64,000 nt of DNA from Paenibacillus silvae (GCF_014639235.1 NZ_BMFU01000002.1:576361-640360); one strand, 5' to 3'. Shown: positions 1 through 8,851, counted from the first letter of the stretch. Numbers and translations are program-made. Notes: generated by a model from the sequence alone, not told the origin.

Positions 1-90
1 GAATAGCGTCTCTGGGGATCGTTAGAATTTTCCAAAGCCCAAATATGCCGAAATAAGGCTTCTCCTGATCGTTAGCGCTCGCAGCAGAGG
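1..90 (+). repeat. Interspersed ~80-bp repeat, copy A (possibly cut by window start)
   Basis: The stretch is non-coding and contains ATCGTTAG twice, near 18-25 and 68-75. The same layout recurs at 52160-52240 on this strand and 52035-52118 on the other: AATAGYGT, then ATCGTTAG or a variant, AATTTTCCAA, AAATAAG, then ATCGTTAGCGCTC. The three copies match by eye over about 80 bases with scattered differences, so this is a diverged intergenic repeat family. Nothing further is seen between here and the terminator at 222. Confidence 0.6.
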
Positions 91-221
91 GTGGCAGACT
101 TGCACTTGCCACTTGCCATGAGCGATGGACGATATTTGATTAATGTGCCTGGATTGATGAGCATATTGGAGTGGATTGCGTACATTCTTTAGTTCAACTT
201 ATATAGATACAAAAGTATATC

Positions 222-258
222 AAAAAAAAGAGAACTGCTTTATTGGAAGCAGTTCTCT
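222..258 (-). terminator. Rho-independent terminator of the NCS2 permease gene
   Basis: An 11-bp stem, GAGAACTGCTT paired with AAGCAGTTCTC around a short loop, is followed on the minus strand by a run of eight T. It lies about 30 bases after the permease stop codon. Confidence 0.85.
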
Positions 259-290
259 CTGTGCATTTCAGATTCATTTCAAATCGTCTC

Positions 291-1589
291 TTAATGATCA
301 AGGAAAACAAGTTGAATAAAGAACAGTATCGCGAAAATATAGAAGATCGGATGAACTTGCTTACCTTTACCCCGAAGCAGCTTCAGCACAGGATAGAAAA
401 TAAAGCCAATACCGATGCCTGTTGCAATGCTGTGAGTCAGTGGCATCAGAATAATGATCAGGAACGCCGGGAAGGCCTCTTCGAGATCACTCCAGTCCAT
501 TTTGCTAATGACACTGATCATGAAGAACCCAACTATAATCAGGGCCGGAGATGTGATTGCCGGAATGCTGGATATAACACTCACAATCGGGCTGAAAAAC
601 AGAGTCAGTGCGAGCAGTATACTTACAGTCACCGCAGTCAGTCCTGTTCTTCCTCCAGCTGCAACCCCTGTACTGGACTCTATATAGGCCGAGGTCGGAC
701 TTGTCCCGAGCATGGCCCCCGTCGTTGTACCCACAGCATCTGCCAGCAGCGCACCGCGGGAACGCGGGAACTTTCCGTCTTTGAGCAATCCGGCTTGTTC
801 TGCAACACCCAGCATCGTTCCGGTCGTATCAAATAAGGTGATAAGCAAAAAGGTGAAAATGATCGTATACAGCCCATTGGAGAAAACCCCTGCGAGATCC
901 ATCTGGAACGCGGTTTCCCCAAGCCCCGATGGCATGGCCACAATGGATGCCGGCATTTGAAACAGACCCATGAACCAGGCAATGATTGCCGTAACGACCA
1001 TACCGATGAAAAGGTACCCTTTCACATTGTAGGCCATCAGCGTAACCGTAATGATTAATCCGATAATCGTCAGATACGTCATAGGCTGCGCCAAATTACC
1101 AAGTGTAATCAGGTTCGATTCGGAATTTGCGATAATGCCCGCATTTTGCAGCCCCACGGTTGTAATAAATAATCCAATACCTGCTGTAATGGCATGTTTG
1201 AGACTCGCCGGAATTGCATCCAACAGCATGTAACGAAATGAAGTGAGCGACAGAATGATAAATAAAATCCCCGCAATGAATACGGCACCCAGTGCTGTCT
1301 GCCAGGATACGCCATATCCCTGTACAACACTAAACGCGAAAAAGGCATTCAAACCCATGCCAGGTGCAATGACGATCGGGTAGTTGGACCATAGTCCCAT
1401 AATCAAGGTTGCGATAATACTTGCCAAAATCGTAGCAATAAATACCCCGTTGAAGCTCATTCCTGTGCCGCTAAGAATTCCGGGATTAACAATTACTATG
1501 TATACCATCGTGAAAAATGTAGTAATACCCGCAATGATTTCTGTCGAAACCGTGGTGCCTCTTTCCTTCAGCTTAAACCAGTTGTTCAT
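291..1589 (-). CDS. NCS2-family purine (hypoxanthine/guanine-type) permease
   Basis: This is a 432-residue polytopic membrane protein of the AzgA/PbuG/PbuO branch of the nucleobase:cation symporter-2 family, expected to import hypoxanthine, guanine or adenine for purine salvage. Family marks visible are the N-terminal NNWFKLKERGTTVSTEIIAG block, the TFFTMVYIVIVNPGILS helix, the APGMGLNAFFAF motif and TTGAMLGTSPTSAYIESSTG in the C-terminal half. About 12-14 hydrophobic segments cover the whole length, typical for the family. The ATG at 1589 is chosen over an upstream TTG because TTGGAGG sits 11 bases before it. The gene stands alone behind a clear promoter at 1776-1804 and an attenuator-like hairpin at 1651-1675, so expression is probably controlled by termination in the leader. 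The exact base specificity cannot be read from sequence. Confidence 0.9.
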   Translation of the reverse strand: MNNWFKLKERGTTVSTEIIAGITTFFTMVYIVIVNPGILSGTGMSFNGVFIATILASIIATLIMGLWSNYPIVIAPGMGLNAFFAFSVVQGYGVSWQTALGAVFIAGILFIILSLTSFRYMLLDAIPASLKHAITAGIGLFITTVGLQNAGIIANSESNLITLGNLAQPMTYLTIIGLIITVTLMAYNVKGYLFIGMVVTAIIAWFMGLFQMPASIVAMPSGLGETAFQMDLAGVFSNGLYTIIFTFLLITLFDTTGTMLGVAEQAGLLKDGKFPRSRGALLADAVGTTTGAMLGTSPTSAYIESSTGVAAGGRTGLTAVTVSILLALTLFFSPIVSVISSIPAITSPALIIVGFFMISVISKMDWSDLEEAFPAFLIIILMPLTHSIATGIGIGFIFYPVLKLLRGKGKQVHPIFYIFAILFFIQLVFLDH

Positions 1590-1650
1590 TGTAAAGCCAG
1601 CCTCCAACTTTCATATTGTTCGTTCTGCATGAATCCTCATTGCCAAAAAC

Positions 1651-1769
1651 AAAAAATCCTAATTCACATAGGATTGGATTTCTTTAGCTCCTATATTCGT
1701 CATTAGGATCAAAATAGCTCCGAATGTAAATATAAGGAAATCTATTGTTTGTTATTAACCTGAAGTCCA
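1651..1769 (-). promoter_or_regulatory. Attenuator-like leader of the NCS2 permease gene (unclassified riboswitch candidate)
   Basis: Between the promoter and the start codon, the minus strand holds a terminator (stem AATCCTA/TAGGATT at 1655-1675, followed by six T). Upstream, at 1702-1709, it holds ATCCTAAT, which can pair with ATTAGGAT in the 3' arm of that terminator. The two pairings exclude each other, as in transcription-attenuating riboswitches. The repeated GGAGCTA (near 1690 and 1716) lies in the intervening stretch. I see no purine-riboswitch core, so the ligand class is unknown. Confidence 0.55.
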
Positions 1770-1775
1770 TTTCGA

Positions 1776-1804
1776 ATTTTATTAAATATGACATGCGTTG
1801 TCAA
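1776..1804 (-). promoter_or_regulatory. Sigma-A-type promoter of the NCS2 permease gene
   Basis: TTGACA (1799-1804) and TAAAAT (1776-1781) are separated by exactly 17 bases on the minus strand. This predicts a leader of about 180 nt before the ATG at 1589. Confidence 0.75.
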
Positions 1805-1907
1805 TGAAATAACGAGTTTGTTCACATTATTTACGAACTATTTTATGAAAAATATATTTTTATATTCGTTTTTAAGGGTTTCACTGCACTTGTGAGACTA
1901 TTTTAAT

Positions 1908-1946
1908 TTTACATTCATCATACAATGATGATGGTTTTTATTTACA
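1908..1946 (+). promoter_or_regulatory. Possible Pho box upstream of alkaline phosphatase
   Basis: TTTACA occurs at 1908 and 1941, with CATACA at 1919. These fall on an 11-base phase, as expected for PhoP-binding repeats in Bacillus. One position of the series (1930) does not match, so the site is tentative. It lies about 85-120 bases before the phosphatase start. Confidence 0.35.
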
Positions 1947-2030
1947 AATGAATGATAATCTTCATAAGGATCAACAAATGAACAAGGCTTCATGCATTCA
2001 TGTTAGAGATATAACGAGGAGGAATTTATA

Positions 2031-3389
2031 GTGAAATTGTCCAAAAAAACATTGCCCGCATTCGCATTAACCCTGGCTGTATCAGCCTCTGCCCTTTTGT
2101 CTGCCGGGCCAGCAGGAACTGTTCAGGCTGCGGGTGCAGCAAAGAAACCGATCAAAAATATTATATTCCTCATCGGAGACGGGATGGGAACCTCCTACAC
2201 GTCAGCTTACCGGTATATGAAGGATAACCCTTCAACCAAAGTGATGGAAAAAACGATTTTTGACCCTTATCTCGTCGGTGCACAAATGACGTATCCGGAT
2301 GATGACAAGCAAAATGTGACCGATTCTGCTTCCGCAGCAACGGCCATGTCCTCGGGTGTGAAAACATACAATGCAGCCATCGCGGTAGACACGAATAAAA
2401 AATCGGTCAAAACCGTGCTGGAGCAAGCCAAACAAATCGGTAAATCCACTGGCCTGGTAGCCACTTCGGAGATTACACATGCCACTCCTGCTGCTTTTGG
2501 CGCGCATGACATCAGCCGTAAAAACATGGACGCCATTGCCAATGATTATTTTGATGAGATGATTAATGGCAAGCATAAAGTAGACGTGCTGCTGGGCGGT
2601 GGAAAAAATAATTTTGTTCGCAAAGATCGCGATCTCACCAAAGATTTTCAAAAAGCAGGATATAGTTACGTCACCGACCGTACATCCCTGCTTGCAAACA
2701 AAAATAAACAGGTGCTGGGATTGTTTGCTGACGGCGGACTCGACAAATACATCGACCGTACAAATGCAACGCCTTCACTTGCCGAGATGACCAATTCAGC
2801 AATTGATCGCTTGAAAACAAACAAAAAAGGATTTTTCCTTATGGTCGAAGGCAGTCAAATCGACTGGGCAGGCCATGATAACGATATTGTGGGTGCAATG
2901 AGCGAAATGGACGATTTCGCCAAAGCCTTCAAAGCTGCTATTGATTTTGCCAAAAAAGACGGCCAGACACTCGTAGTGGCTACGGCTGACCACTCTACAG
3001 GCGGTCTTACACTCGGCAAAGACGGTGAATACAATTTCTTTGTTGATCCGATCAAAGCGGCAACTCGTACACCTGACTTCATGGCTGCCCAGATTGCCAA
3101 AGGGGCTTCCGTAGAAGAGACATTAAACAAATACCTCAAACTGGAGCTGACAGCAGAAGAGCTTCAATCCGTTAAGGATGCTGCCCAAAGTGCTGATGTT
3201 ACCAAAATTGATGATGCCATTGAAGCCATTATCAATAACCGCTCCTTCACAGGCTGGACAACCGGTGGTCATACAGGTGAAGATGTACCGGTTTATGCAT
3301 ATGGTCCTGGAAGTGATCGTTTCTCCGGCCTGATTGATAACACGGACAATGCAAAAATCATTTTCGATATTTTGAAAAAGAGCAAGTAA
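2031..3389 (+). CDS. phoA: Secreted alkaline phosphatase
   Basis: This 452-residue exported phosphomonoesterase should release phosphate from organic esters outside the cell. Residues 1-34 form a signal peptide (KLSKK, hydrophobic core, cleavage near VQAAG). The metalloenzyme core is complete: metal ligand D50 in GDGMG, nucleophile S99 in TDSAS, H150-T152 in HATPAAFGAH, E273/D278/H282 in EGSQIDWAGHD, D320/H321 in ATADHSTGG, and H414 in TGGHTGED. Length and motif order match Bacillus PhoA/PhoB and E. coli PhoA. The GTG start at 2031 is set by GAGGAGG eight bases upstream. The gene is monocistronic, with a hairpin terminator downstream and TTTACA repeats upstream that could be a PhoP site. The symbol follows the E. 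coli and Bacillus family name; which paralog this is cannot be decided. Confidence 0.95.
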   Translation: MKLSKKTLPAFALTLAVSASALLSAGPAGTVQAAGAAKKPIKNIIFLIGDGMGTSYTSAYRYMKDNPSTKVMEKTIFDPYLVGAQMTYPDDDKQNVTDSASAATAMSSGVKTYNAAIAVDTNKKSVKTVLEQAKQIGKSTGLVATSEITHATPAAFGAHDISRKNMDAIANDYFDEMINGKHKVDVLLGGGKNNFVRKDRDLTKDFQKAGYSYVTDRTSLLANKNKQVLGLFADGGLDKYIDRTNATPSLAEMTNSAIDRLKTNKKGFFLMVEGSQIDWAGHDNDIVGAMSEMDDFAKAFKAAIDFAKKDGQTLVVATADHSTGGLTLGKDGEYNFFVDPIKAATRTPDFMAAQIAKGASVEETLNKYLKLELTAEELQSVKDAAQSADVTKIDDAIEAIINNRSFTGWTTGGHTGEDVPVYAYGPGSDRFSGLIDNTDNAKIIFDILKKSK

Positions 3390-3456
3390 TACGAGTTCTA
3401 ATTGACTTGAATTTTAGCTTGCCGTTTCAGTTTAATAAAATACGCCTTTAAATTAT

Positions 3457-3498
3457 AAACCCTTCCTTGCTTTCAACAAAAAAGCAGAGAAGGGTTTT
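3457..3498. terminator. Terminator hairpin between phosphatase and glycosyltransferase genes
   Basis: AACCCTTC pairs with GAAGGGTT, and an inner TTGCTT pairs with AAGCA, closing a loop of about 10 bases, with TTTTG after the stem on the plus strand. The two flanking genes converge here, so the hairpin may serve both. Confidence 0.6.
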
Positions 3499-3548
3499 GA
3501 AGTTGATGTAATCACTGTTGCGATTAAGCTTAGTGGATACTACGCTGC

Positions 3549-4748
3549 TTATACTTTAGCAAACTGCTGCATAATGGCTGCGGCAGCATAATCGCAACCC
3601 CCTGCTTGTCTCAGCGATTCACCGATCAGATGAGCTTTGTTTTTGTAGACGGAATTGCCTAGCACCTCCATGACTGCTTCTCGCAAGTCAGATGCATGCA
3701 GGTTATTTTTATCCAATACGATTCCCGCCCCAAGTTCTTGAACTCGGTTTGCAACAAACGGTTGATCTGAAGTCATCGGAATCATCACAAGCGGTACATC
3801 AAAATATAATGCCTCGCTGACACTGTTCATGCCTGCATGAGAAACAAAAACGTTCGTATACTGCAGAAGCTCAAGCTGTGCAACGTATGGTTTTACTATG
3901 AAATTATCCGGGATTAATTCGCGAAGTGGCTCTATGTCCGTGTTCTTGCCAGAAGATAGAATAACGTTTATCGGCAGATCTTTTAATGCATCAAAGCACA
4001 ATTTGTAAAACTCCAGGTTTTTATTCAGAATCGTTCCCATCGAGATATACACGTTCTCTCGCGGATGCTCGCGGAGCAAATCCAGAGGAAATGCAGGCGC
4101 ATCCTGACGCGGGATGATGGATGGCCCTGAGAAACAATATCGGTCGTGCAGCTCATCTGCTCGCGGCTGGAAAAAACGGCTGGTGTACACAATGTTCAAG
4201 GCACCTTGATGTGCCATCATGTCCTCCACTGCAGGTAAACTTACTTGAAGCTCTGATGCAATTTTCTGTGCTGTATTCATGATGGCTTCATACAGCTCTT
4301 CCGTATCTATAGGTTTGTCATGCAGGCCTGAAGGCTCCACCAAAGCAAAGGAGGAGATTGTACATACAGCCGGGATGCCCAATTTCTCAGCCAGAATCTG
4401 GCCACCCCAGCCCATCAGAGAATCATAGATGAGATAGTCAAATGCCTGATTCTCTATAACTCGAAGCACTTCGGGAATCATTTTGGGAATGATACCACAT
4501 GTGACCATGTGAATGAATTGATAAGGGTGGCTGTATTCCAAGGGCTGCAGAATCGGGTCATGTGAGAAAGCATCATGTAAAAAAGGATATGTGATAACCT
4601 GAGCCCCAGTCTGCTCGATCCGTGAACGATACTCCTCTACACATACATAAACCACTTCTTCTCCAAGCTTGACCAGCTCCGTAATTAATCCCAGCGATGG
4701 ATTCACATGACCTTCAGCCGGGGTGATAACAACCAAAACACGCGCCAT
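3549..4748 (-). CDS. Macrolide-type (MGT/YjiC-like) UDP-glycosyltransferase
   Basis: This 399-residue soluble GT1-family enzyme should transfer a sugar from a UDP-sugar to a small hydrophobic acceptor. The N-terminal Rossmann domain opens with ARVLVVITPAEGHVNPSLGL, where the His is the usual catalytic-base position. The C-terminal donor-binding signature is HAGMNSVSEALYFDVPLVMIPMTSDQ, near residues 310-335. The ATG at 4748 is preferred because the GTG nine bases upstream overlaps the ribosome site AGGAGGTG. It lies about 60 bases after an MFS exporter in the same direction, so both are probably co-transcribed. A glycosylate-and-export role (detoxification or antibiotic self-protection) is an inference from this pairing; the acceptor is unknown. 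Confidence 0.85.
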   Translation of the reverse strand: MARVLVVITPAEGHVNPSLGLITELVKLGEEVVYVCVEEYRSRIEQTGAQVITYPFLHDAFSHDPILQPLEYSHPYQFIHMVTCGIIPKMIPEVLRVIENQAFDYLIYDSLMGWGGQILAEKLGIPAVCTISSFALVEPSGLHDKPIDTEELYEAIMNTAQKIASELQVSLPAVEDMMAHQGALNIVYTSRFFQPRADELHDRYCFSGPSIIPRQDAPAFPLDLLREHPRENVYISMGTILNKNLEFYKLCFDALKDLPINVILSSGKNTDIEPLRELIPDNFIVKPYVAQLELLQYTNVFVSHAGMNSVSEALYFDVPLVMIPMTSDQPFVANRVQELGAGIVLDKNNLHASDLREAVMEVLGNSVYKNKAHLIGESLRQAGGCDYAAAAIMQQFAKV

Positions 4749-4811
4749 CCTGCGCACCTCCTAAATGTAATATTTTCTCCGATCCTTACGCTGTCTGACC
4801 GGTTGTGAATC

Positions 4812-6239
4812 TTACATCGGAAGTGTATCTGTTTTCTGCCCAGCGGGCTGATGTTTGTGCCAAGCGAGACTTGAGATTCGTAAAGAAGAAAGGAAACTGC
4901 ATAAAACCAATACAAGTTGAAGCGTTAATACCATGAAAATGCCTGTCGATATTCCCCATCCCATGTTCTCTGCTAGAGCGATCAATGCCCCGCTGACACC
5001 AATACTCAACGCTACATAGAAGGAATCAACAAACTGCAGATTGGACGACATCTTCCCCTCATGTCCAGACTCGGCATACTGCAGAGCAATGACCGCTGTT
5101 GTCGGGTTAGCCAGACCCACTCCAAATCCAATAATGATCTGGGAGAGCAGAATGAGTGTGATTCCGGTATTCGATAAAAACAAAGCAAGCATTACAAGAA
5201 TTACTCCGCTAATCATGATTCCGATGCCCAGCATAACTCTCTGTTTACGCCCCGCACCCTCGTCTTTTGCATCCCATCTGGCTTGCAGCCATGCTGCTCC
5301 AGACCAGCTCAAGGAGCCAGCTGCGACTAACAATCCGGCACTGTGCGCAGATAAACCTTTCATCTCCGTCAGTCCCAAAATAACAAAGCTCTCTGTTGCA
5401 AAATAACAGGCGACATACAATCCTTTGGTTACAAGTGTTGCTGGCAAACCGGATTGCACCCGAAATGTTCCCTGAGGCAGCAGCTTGTACATTAACGGTA
5501 TCATGATCAGTAATCCCCCAAGGGATAGAACGGCCCCTTGCCATTGAGTTACCATTCCAAGTCCTGTGAGTAACAAGCCGGTTCCAATAGCAAGCAGAAT
5601 CGCTTGACTAATCCTTGAGTCCCCTCCCTGTACGCTTTCAATGACTTCCTGACTGCGCTGTAAAGCTTGGAAGGACCGGTATGTAAGCAGCAGTGCCACA
5701 GCAATCAAAGGAATGACAATCCAGAAAACAAGCCGCCAGGAAGCAAAGGAAGCAAGCAGTCCTGCCAAATAAGGTCCAATCAACGATGGCAGCACAAAAG
5801 CCATGGAAAACGCCGCCAGAATCTGTGATCGCAGCATATCTGGATAATATAACGTAACACATGTATAAACACATGTAATTAAAGCGCCGGCACCAAAGCC
5901 TTGAAGGACTCTTCCCCCAATGAGCATATACATGTTAATGGAAGCAGCAGCAGCAACGGTTCCAAGTACAAAGACGGTAAAAGATATAAGCATGGATGTG
6001 TATACGCCTCGTTTATCCACCTGCTGTCCCATCACTAATGTGCCTACAAGCTGAGATAACAAAAATGCGCTAAAAATCCAGCCGTATAAATGAATGCCCT
6101 GCAGTTCCTGAGCGATCTTCGCGGCAACTGTTGTTATCGCCAGTCCTTCAAATGCTGAAGTCGTTAATACCAGCATAATACCAAGGGTCATGGCTCTGTA
6201 TTGTTTGTTATAAATACCAACGTTTTTATGTTCTTTCAT
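4812..6239 (-). CDS. MFS drug-type exporter
   Basis: This 475-residue major facilitator has about 14 hydrophobic helices, the size of the DHA2 (EmrB/QacA-type) drug:proton antiporters. Visible motifs are the first-helix segment SAFEGLAITTVAAKIAQEL and the helix 2-3 loop GTLVMGQQVDKRG, the motif-A position. GAGALITCVYTCVTLYY follows. The start has GGGAGGTG six bases upstream. It is the first gene of a likely two-gene unit with the glycosyltransferase and is divergent from the FAD oxidoreductase across a region containing a near-perfect 18-bp palindrome (6275-6292). No dedicated regulator gene is adjacent. The substrate is unknown. Confidence 0.85.
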   Translation of the reverse strand: MKEHKNVGIYNKQYRAMTLGIMLVLTTSAFEGLAITTVAAKIAQELQGIHLYGWIFSAFLLSQLVGTLVMGQQVDKRGVYTSMLISFTVFVLGTVAAAASINMYMLIGGRVLQGFGAGALITCVYTCVTLYYPDMLRSQILAAFSMAFVLPSLIGPYLAGLLASFASWRLVFWIVIPLIAVALLLTYRSFQALQRSQEVIESVQGGDSRISQAILLAIGTGLLLTGLGMVTQWQGAVLSLGGLLIMIPLMYKLLPQGTFRVQSGLPATLVTKGLYVACYFATESFVILGLTEMKGLSAHSAGLLVAAGSLSWSGAAWLQARWDAKDEGAGRKQRVMLGIGIMISGVILVMLALFLSNTGITLILLSQIIIGFGVGLANPTTAVIALQYAESGHEGKMSSNLQFVDSFYVALSIGVSGALIALAENMGWGISTGIFMVLTLQLVLVLCSFLSSLRISSLAWHKHQPAGQKTDTLPM

Positions 6240-6274
6240 TCACACCTCCCATAAAAAATTGAAATAATAGTAAA

Positions 6275-6292
6275 ATACACCTGCAGATGTAT
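6275..6292. promoter_or_regulatory. Near-perfect palindrome in the MFS/oxidoreductase divergent region
   Basis: ATACACCTGCAGATGTAT is an 18-bp palindrome with one mismatched pair. It is placed between divergently transcribed genes, so it is a candidate repressor operator. No cognate regulator is encoded next to it. Confidence 0.35.
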
Positions 6293-6425
6293 CTTTAATA
6301 TAGAGTAACCAGCATACTTTGTAAACTAAAATGTTTAAAAAGTAACAATAACCCAGGGAACCTCTGCATCGACTTCCAAAAAAGTGCTCATACTACGTAC
6401 CGAATATATTTAAGGAGAGATCGAC

Positions 6426-7652
6426 ATGGATCTGCAGAGCGGCAAACTATATTGGCCAACTACGGTAACCAATCCACCTTCCTACCCCCGGCTTGATAAG
6501 GATGTTACCTGTGATGTTCTCATTATCGGTGCGGGCAGTTCAGGCGCGCAGTGTGCTCATTTTTTATGCAATCAGGGATTATCCGTCGTTGTGGTGGACA
6601 AGCGCAAGGTAGGCGAAGGCAGTACAAGCACCAATACTGCATTGATTCAATATGCCGGGGAGAAAAGCTTTGTTTCATTAAGCCACACCTTTGGTGAAGC
6701 CTCTGCCGCACGTCATCTGAAATTATGTGAGCAATCGATCCGCCATATTGAGCAGATCAGCGGTGAGCTGCCTATTGATCCCGATTTTATTCGGCGTGAC
6801 AGTTTGTACTATGCGAGTTACCAGGAAGACATTCCCTCGTTGCAGGAGGAGTATGCTCTTCTTCGTAAACATGGTTTCAATGTGGAGATGTGGGATGAAC
6901 AGCGTATAGGAAGTGTGTATCCCTTCCGTAAATCCTCTGCCTTGTATTACTACAATGACGCGGAGATGAATCCGTTAAAGTTTGTATATGGACTTTTGGA
7001 GAAGGCGAGGTTGGAAGGTGTTCAAATCTACGAGGAAACCGAAATTGCGGGTAAACGTTTTGAACAGGATGCCGCTGTTTTCTTCACCAAGGAGCGCCGC
7101 GAAATTCGTGCCAAACATGTGATTATCGCTGCCGGGTATGAGGATAAAGATTTCAAAGTAGAGAAAAATGCCACACTCTCCAGCTCGTATGCGGTGATTA
7201 CCAAGCCGGTAGAACAATTGGAAAACTGGTACAAACGAACGCTAATCTGGGAAACGGCACGTCCATATGTATATATGCGCACGACCCCGGATAACCGAAT
7301 AATTATCGGTGGTATGGATAAAGATACGGCATACGCCGACACAAGGGACTCCAAAATCCTGGCAAGCAAAGATAAACTGATCAGCGAGTTCACAAAGCTT
7401 TTCCCGAACATCCCGGTGGAAGCGGATTATTATTTAGGAGCTTTTTACGGAGGAACCCATGATGGCCTGCCTGTGATTGGTCAGTACGAAACATATCCGC
7501 ATTGTTATGTCATCATGGCATACGGAGACAATGGAACGGTATATAACGGAGTCCTGGCAAAGATCGTTACAGATCAGATTTTGCATGGCTCCAGCCCGGA
7601 TATGGAACTTTATTTGCAGAACAGACCCCTTCTTGAAAATGTGAAGGTTTAG
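6426..7652 (+). CDS. FAD-dependent amino-acid/amine oxidoreductase (DAO family)
   Basis: This 408-residue flavoenzyme has the DAO fold used by glycine oxidase, D-amino-acid dehydrogenase and gamma-glutamylputrescine oxidase. The dinucleotide fold is at residues 27-60 (CDVLIIGAGSSGAQCAHFL, ending in VVVDKRKVG). STSTNTALIQY follows, where the flavin isoalloxazine is usually held. The C-terminal block YGGTHDGLPVIGQ and AYGDNGTVYNGVLA are the typical FAD-closing segments. There is no Rieske domain and no signal peptide, so it is cytoplasmic. TAAGGAGAG lies seven bases before the ATG. The gene is divergent from the glycosyltransferase/exporter pair, which may or may not be meaningful. Which amine it oxidises cannot be told. 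Confidence 0.8.
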   Translation: MDLQSGKLYWPTTVTNPPSYPRLDKDVTCDVLIIGAGSSGAQCAHFLCNQGLSVVVVDKRKVGEGSTSTNTALIQYAGEKSFVSLSHTFGEASAARHLKLCEQSIRHIEQISGELPIDPDFIRRDSLYYASYQEDIPSLQEEYALLRKHGFNVEMWDEQRIGSVYPFRKSSALYYYNDAEMNPLKFVYGLLEKARLEGVQIYEETEIAGKRFEQDAAVFFTKERREIRAKHVIIAAGYEDKDFKVEKNATLSSSYAVITKPVEQLENWYKRTLIWETARPYVYMRTTPDNRIIIGGMDKDTAYADTRDSKILASKDKLISEFTKLFPNIPVEADYYLGAFYGGTHDGLPVIGQYETYPHCYVIMAYGDNGTVYNGVLAKIVTDQILHGSSPDMELYLQNRPLLENVKV

Positions 7653-7712
7653 CTCGGTTCGTTTAGGATTAGAAGATCCCGTTCTTTAGTATCTACTTGC
7701 ACACAGGCACAA

Positions 7713-7744
7713 AAAAACCGACTCCTTAGGTGGAATCGGTTTTT
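7713..7744. terminator. Bidirectional terminator between converging genes
   Basis: AAAACCGACTCC pairs with GGAATCGGTTTT around TTAGGT, with A/T runs on both sides. It serves the oxidoreductase and probably the oppositely oriented methionine aminopeptidase gene. Confidence 0.8.
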
Positions 7745-7810
7745 GCTGTGTTTGCATAACATAGCTAAGTTTTATAAGGACAGTATTAGTCTTAAAGGAA
7801 AGAATCGCCC

Positions 7811-8551
7811 TTACAGTGTGATGATGATCGGGCCTTTTTTAGAGAGAATAATGGTATGTTCAATCTGTGCCACATAGCTATTTTTCGTAGCAAAAGTCCA
7901 TCCATCGCCTTTTTGATATACCTCTTCTTCGGACGTCGAGATGAAGGGTTCAAAGGCAATAACCATACCTTCCTTCAACAGCTCATCATCTGAAGTGTCA
8001 TTATAATTATAGATATGGTCTGGTGCTTCGTGAATTGCGCGTCCAACCCCATGTCCAGTCAGATTGCGAATAACGGTTAAGCCATGCTGACGTGCAGTCA
8101 GGAAAACAGCTTTGCCAATACCGCTTTTTTTGGAGCCAGGGTTTGCTTTTTTCAGACCTGCTTCAAACGCTAGTTTGACTACCTCACATATTTTCGTTAA
8201 TATTTCTTCTCCCTGACCTACAACAAAAGAAATGCCCGTATCCGCGAAATACTCGTTTTTGGAGCCGGAAACATCAATATTGACGATATCGCCTTCCTGA
8301 ATGACCCGATTGCCCGGAATTCCGTGAGCGACTTCTTCATTCACACTAATGCATGTATAACCAGGAAAGTCATATTCACTTTTGGGAGCAGAGATGGCTC
8401 CTTCTTTCTTGAACATCTCCCCGGCCAAATCATCCAGTTCCTTTGTCGTTATACCCGGAACCGTGCGCTCCACCAACGTATCTCGAATGGAAGCAACGAT
8501 TCTGCCAATTTCCTTCAAACCATTAAAATCTTCTTCTGTTTTTGCAATCAT
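7811..8551 (-). CDS. map: Type I methionine aminopeptidase
   Basis: This 246-residue cytosolic metallopeptidase removes the initiator methionine from nascent proteins. The pita-bread fold residues are all visible: H in VAHGIPG, the metal Asp pair in NIDVSGSKNEYFADTG, H in LTGHGVGRAIHEAPD, E in VIAFEPF and E in AQIEHTI. Length matches single-domain bacterial MetAPs without an N-terminal zinc domain. The ATG at 8551 is taken as the start because GAGGA lies eight bases before it; a GTG five codons upstream overlaps that site. It stands outside any ribosomal protein operon, so it is probably the second, YflG-like copy known in Bacillus rather than the secY-adjacent one. That is an inference from context. 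Confidence 0.9.
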   Translation of the reverse strand: MIAKTEEDFNGLKEIGRIVASIRDTLVERTVPGITTKELDDLAGEMFKKEGAISAPKSEYDFPGYTCISVNEEVAHGIPGNRVIQEGDIVNIDVSGSKNEYFADTGISFVVGQGEEILTKICEVVKLAFEAGLKKANPGSKKSGIGKAVFLTARQHGLTVIRNLTGHGVGRAIHEAPDHIYNYNDTSDDELLKEGMVIAFEPFISTSEEEVYQKGDGWTFATKNSYVAQIEHTIILSKKGPIIITL

Positions 8552-8745
8552 ATGTGCTGTCCTCACGATCCTTTTTCATTCTAAAACGTTCTTCTCATTC
8601 CAACATAAAATACAGCAATTTGCAACATTTTTAGGATTCGAAGTACTGGCGTAAAGGTCAAACTCAACTATTCAATATCTCAAACGAGTTGAAAAACGTT
8701 ACCAGTACTTCTTTATAATACAGCAGCTGACCTTGGAGCGTGCAG

Positions 8746-8771
8746 AAAAAGAGGTGAACCGACGTTCACCC
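8746..8771 (-). terminator. Terminator of the GH16 glucanase gene
   Basis: GGTGAAC/GTTCACC palindrome at 8753-8770, followed on the minus strand by TCTTTTTC. It lies about 80 bases beyond the glucanase stop. Confidence 0.75.
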
Positions 8772-8851
8772 CTGGTAAATAAAGTTAATGATCATGCTGC
8801 ATGATGGATTTCGTTCTCGCCAAATTAACTCAAGTGAACCACATTAAACCA

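Noticed and set aside
243..836. Plus-strand open frame opposite the NCS2 permease
   Set aside because: The permease on the other strand is clear over its full length; this frame is rich in Cys, Arg and His without any fold pattern and begins within the terminator.
1651..1769. Canonical purine riboswitch
   Set aside because: The conserved loop and junction bases of the purine aptamer are not found; only the generic attenuator architecture is supported.
8690..8705. CcpA (cre) site downstream of the GH16 gene
   Set aside because: TTGAAAAACGTTACCA looks similar but has one base too many between TG and CG, and it is not at a promoter.
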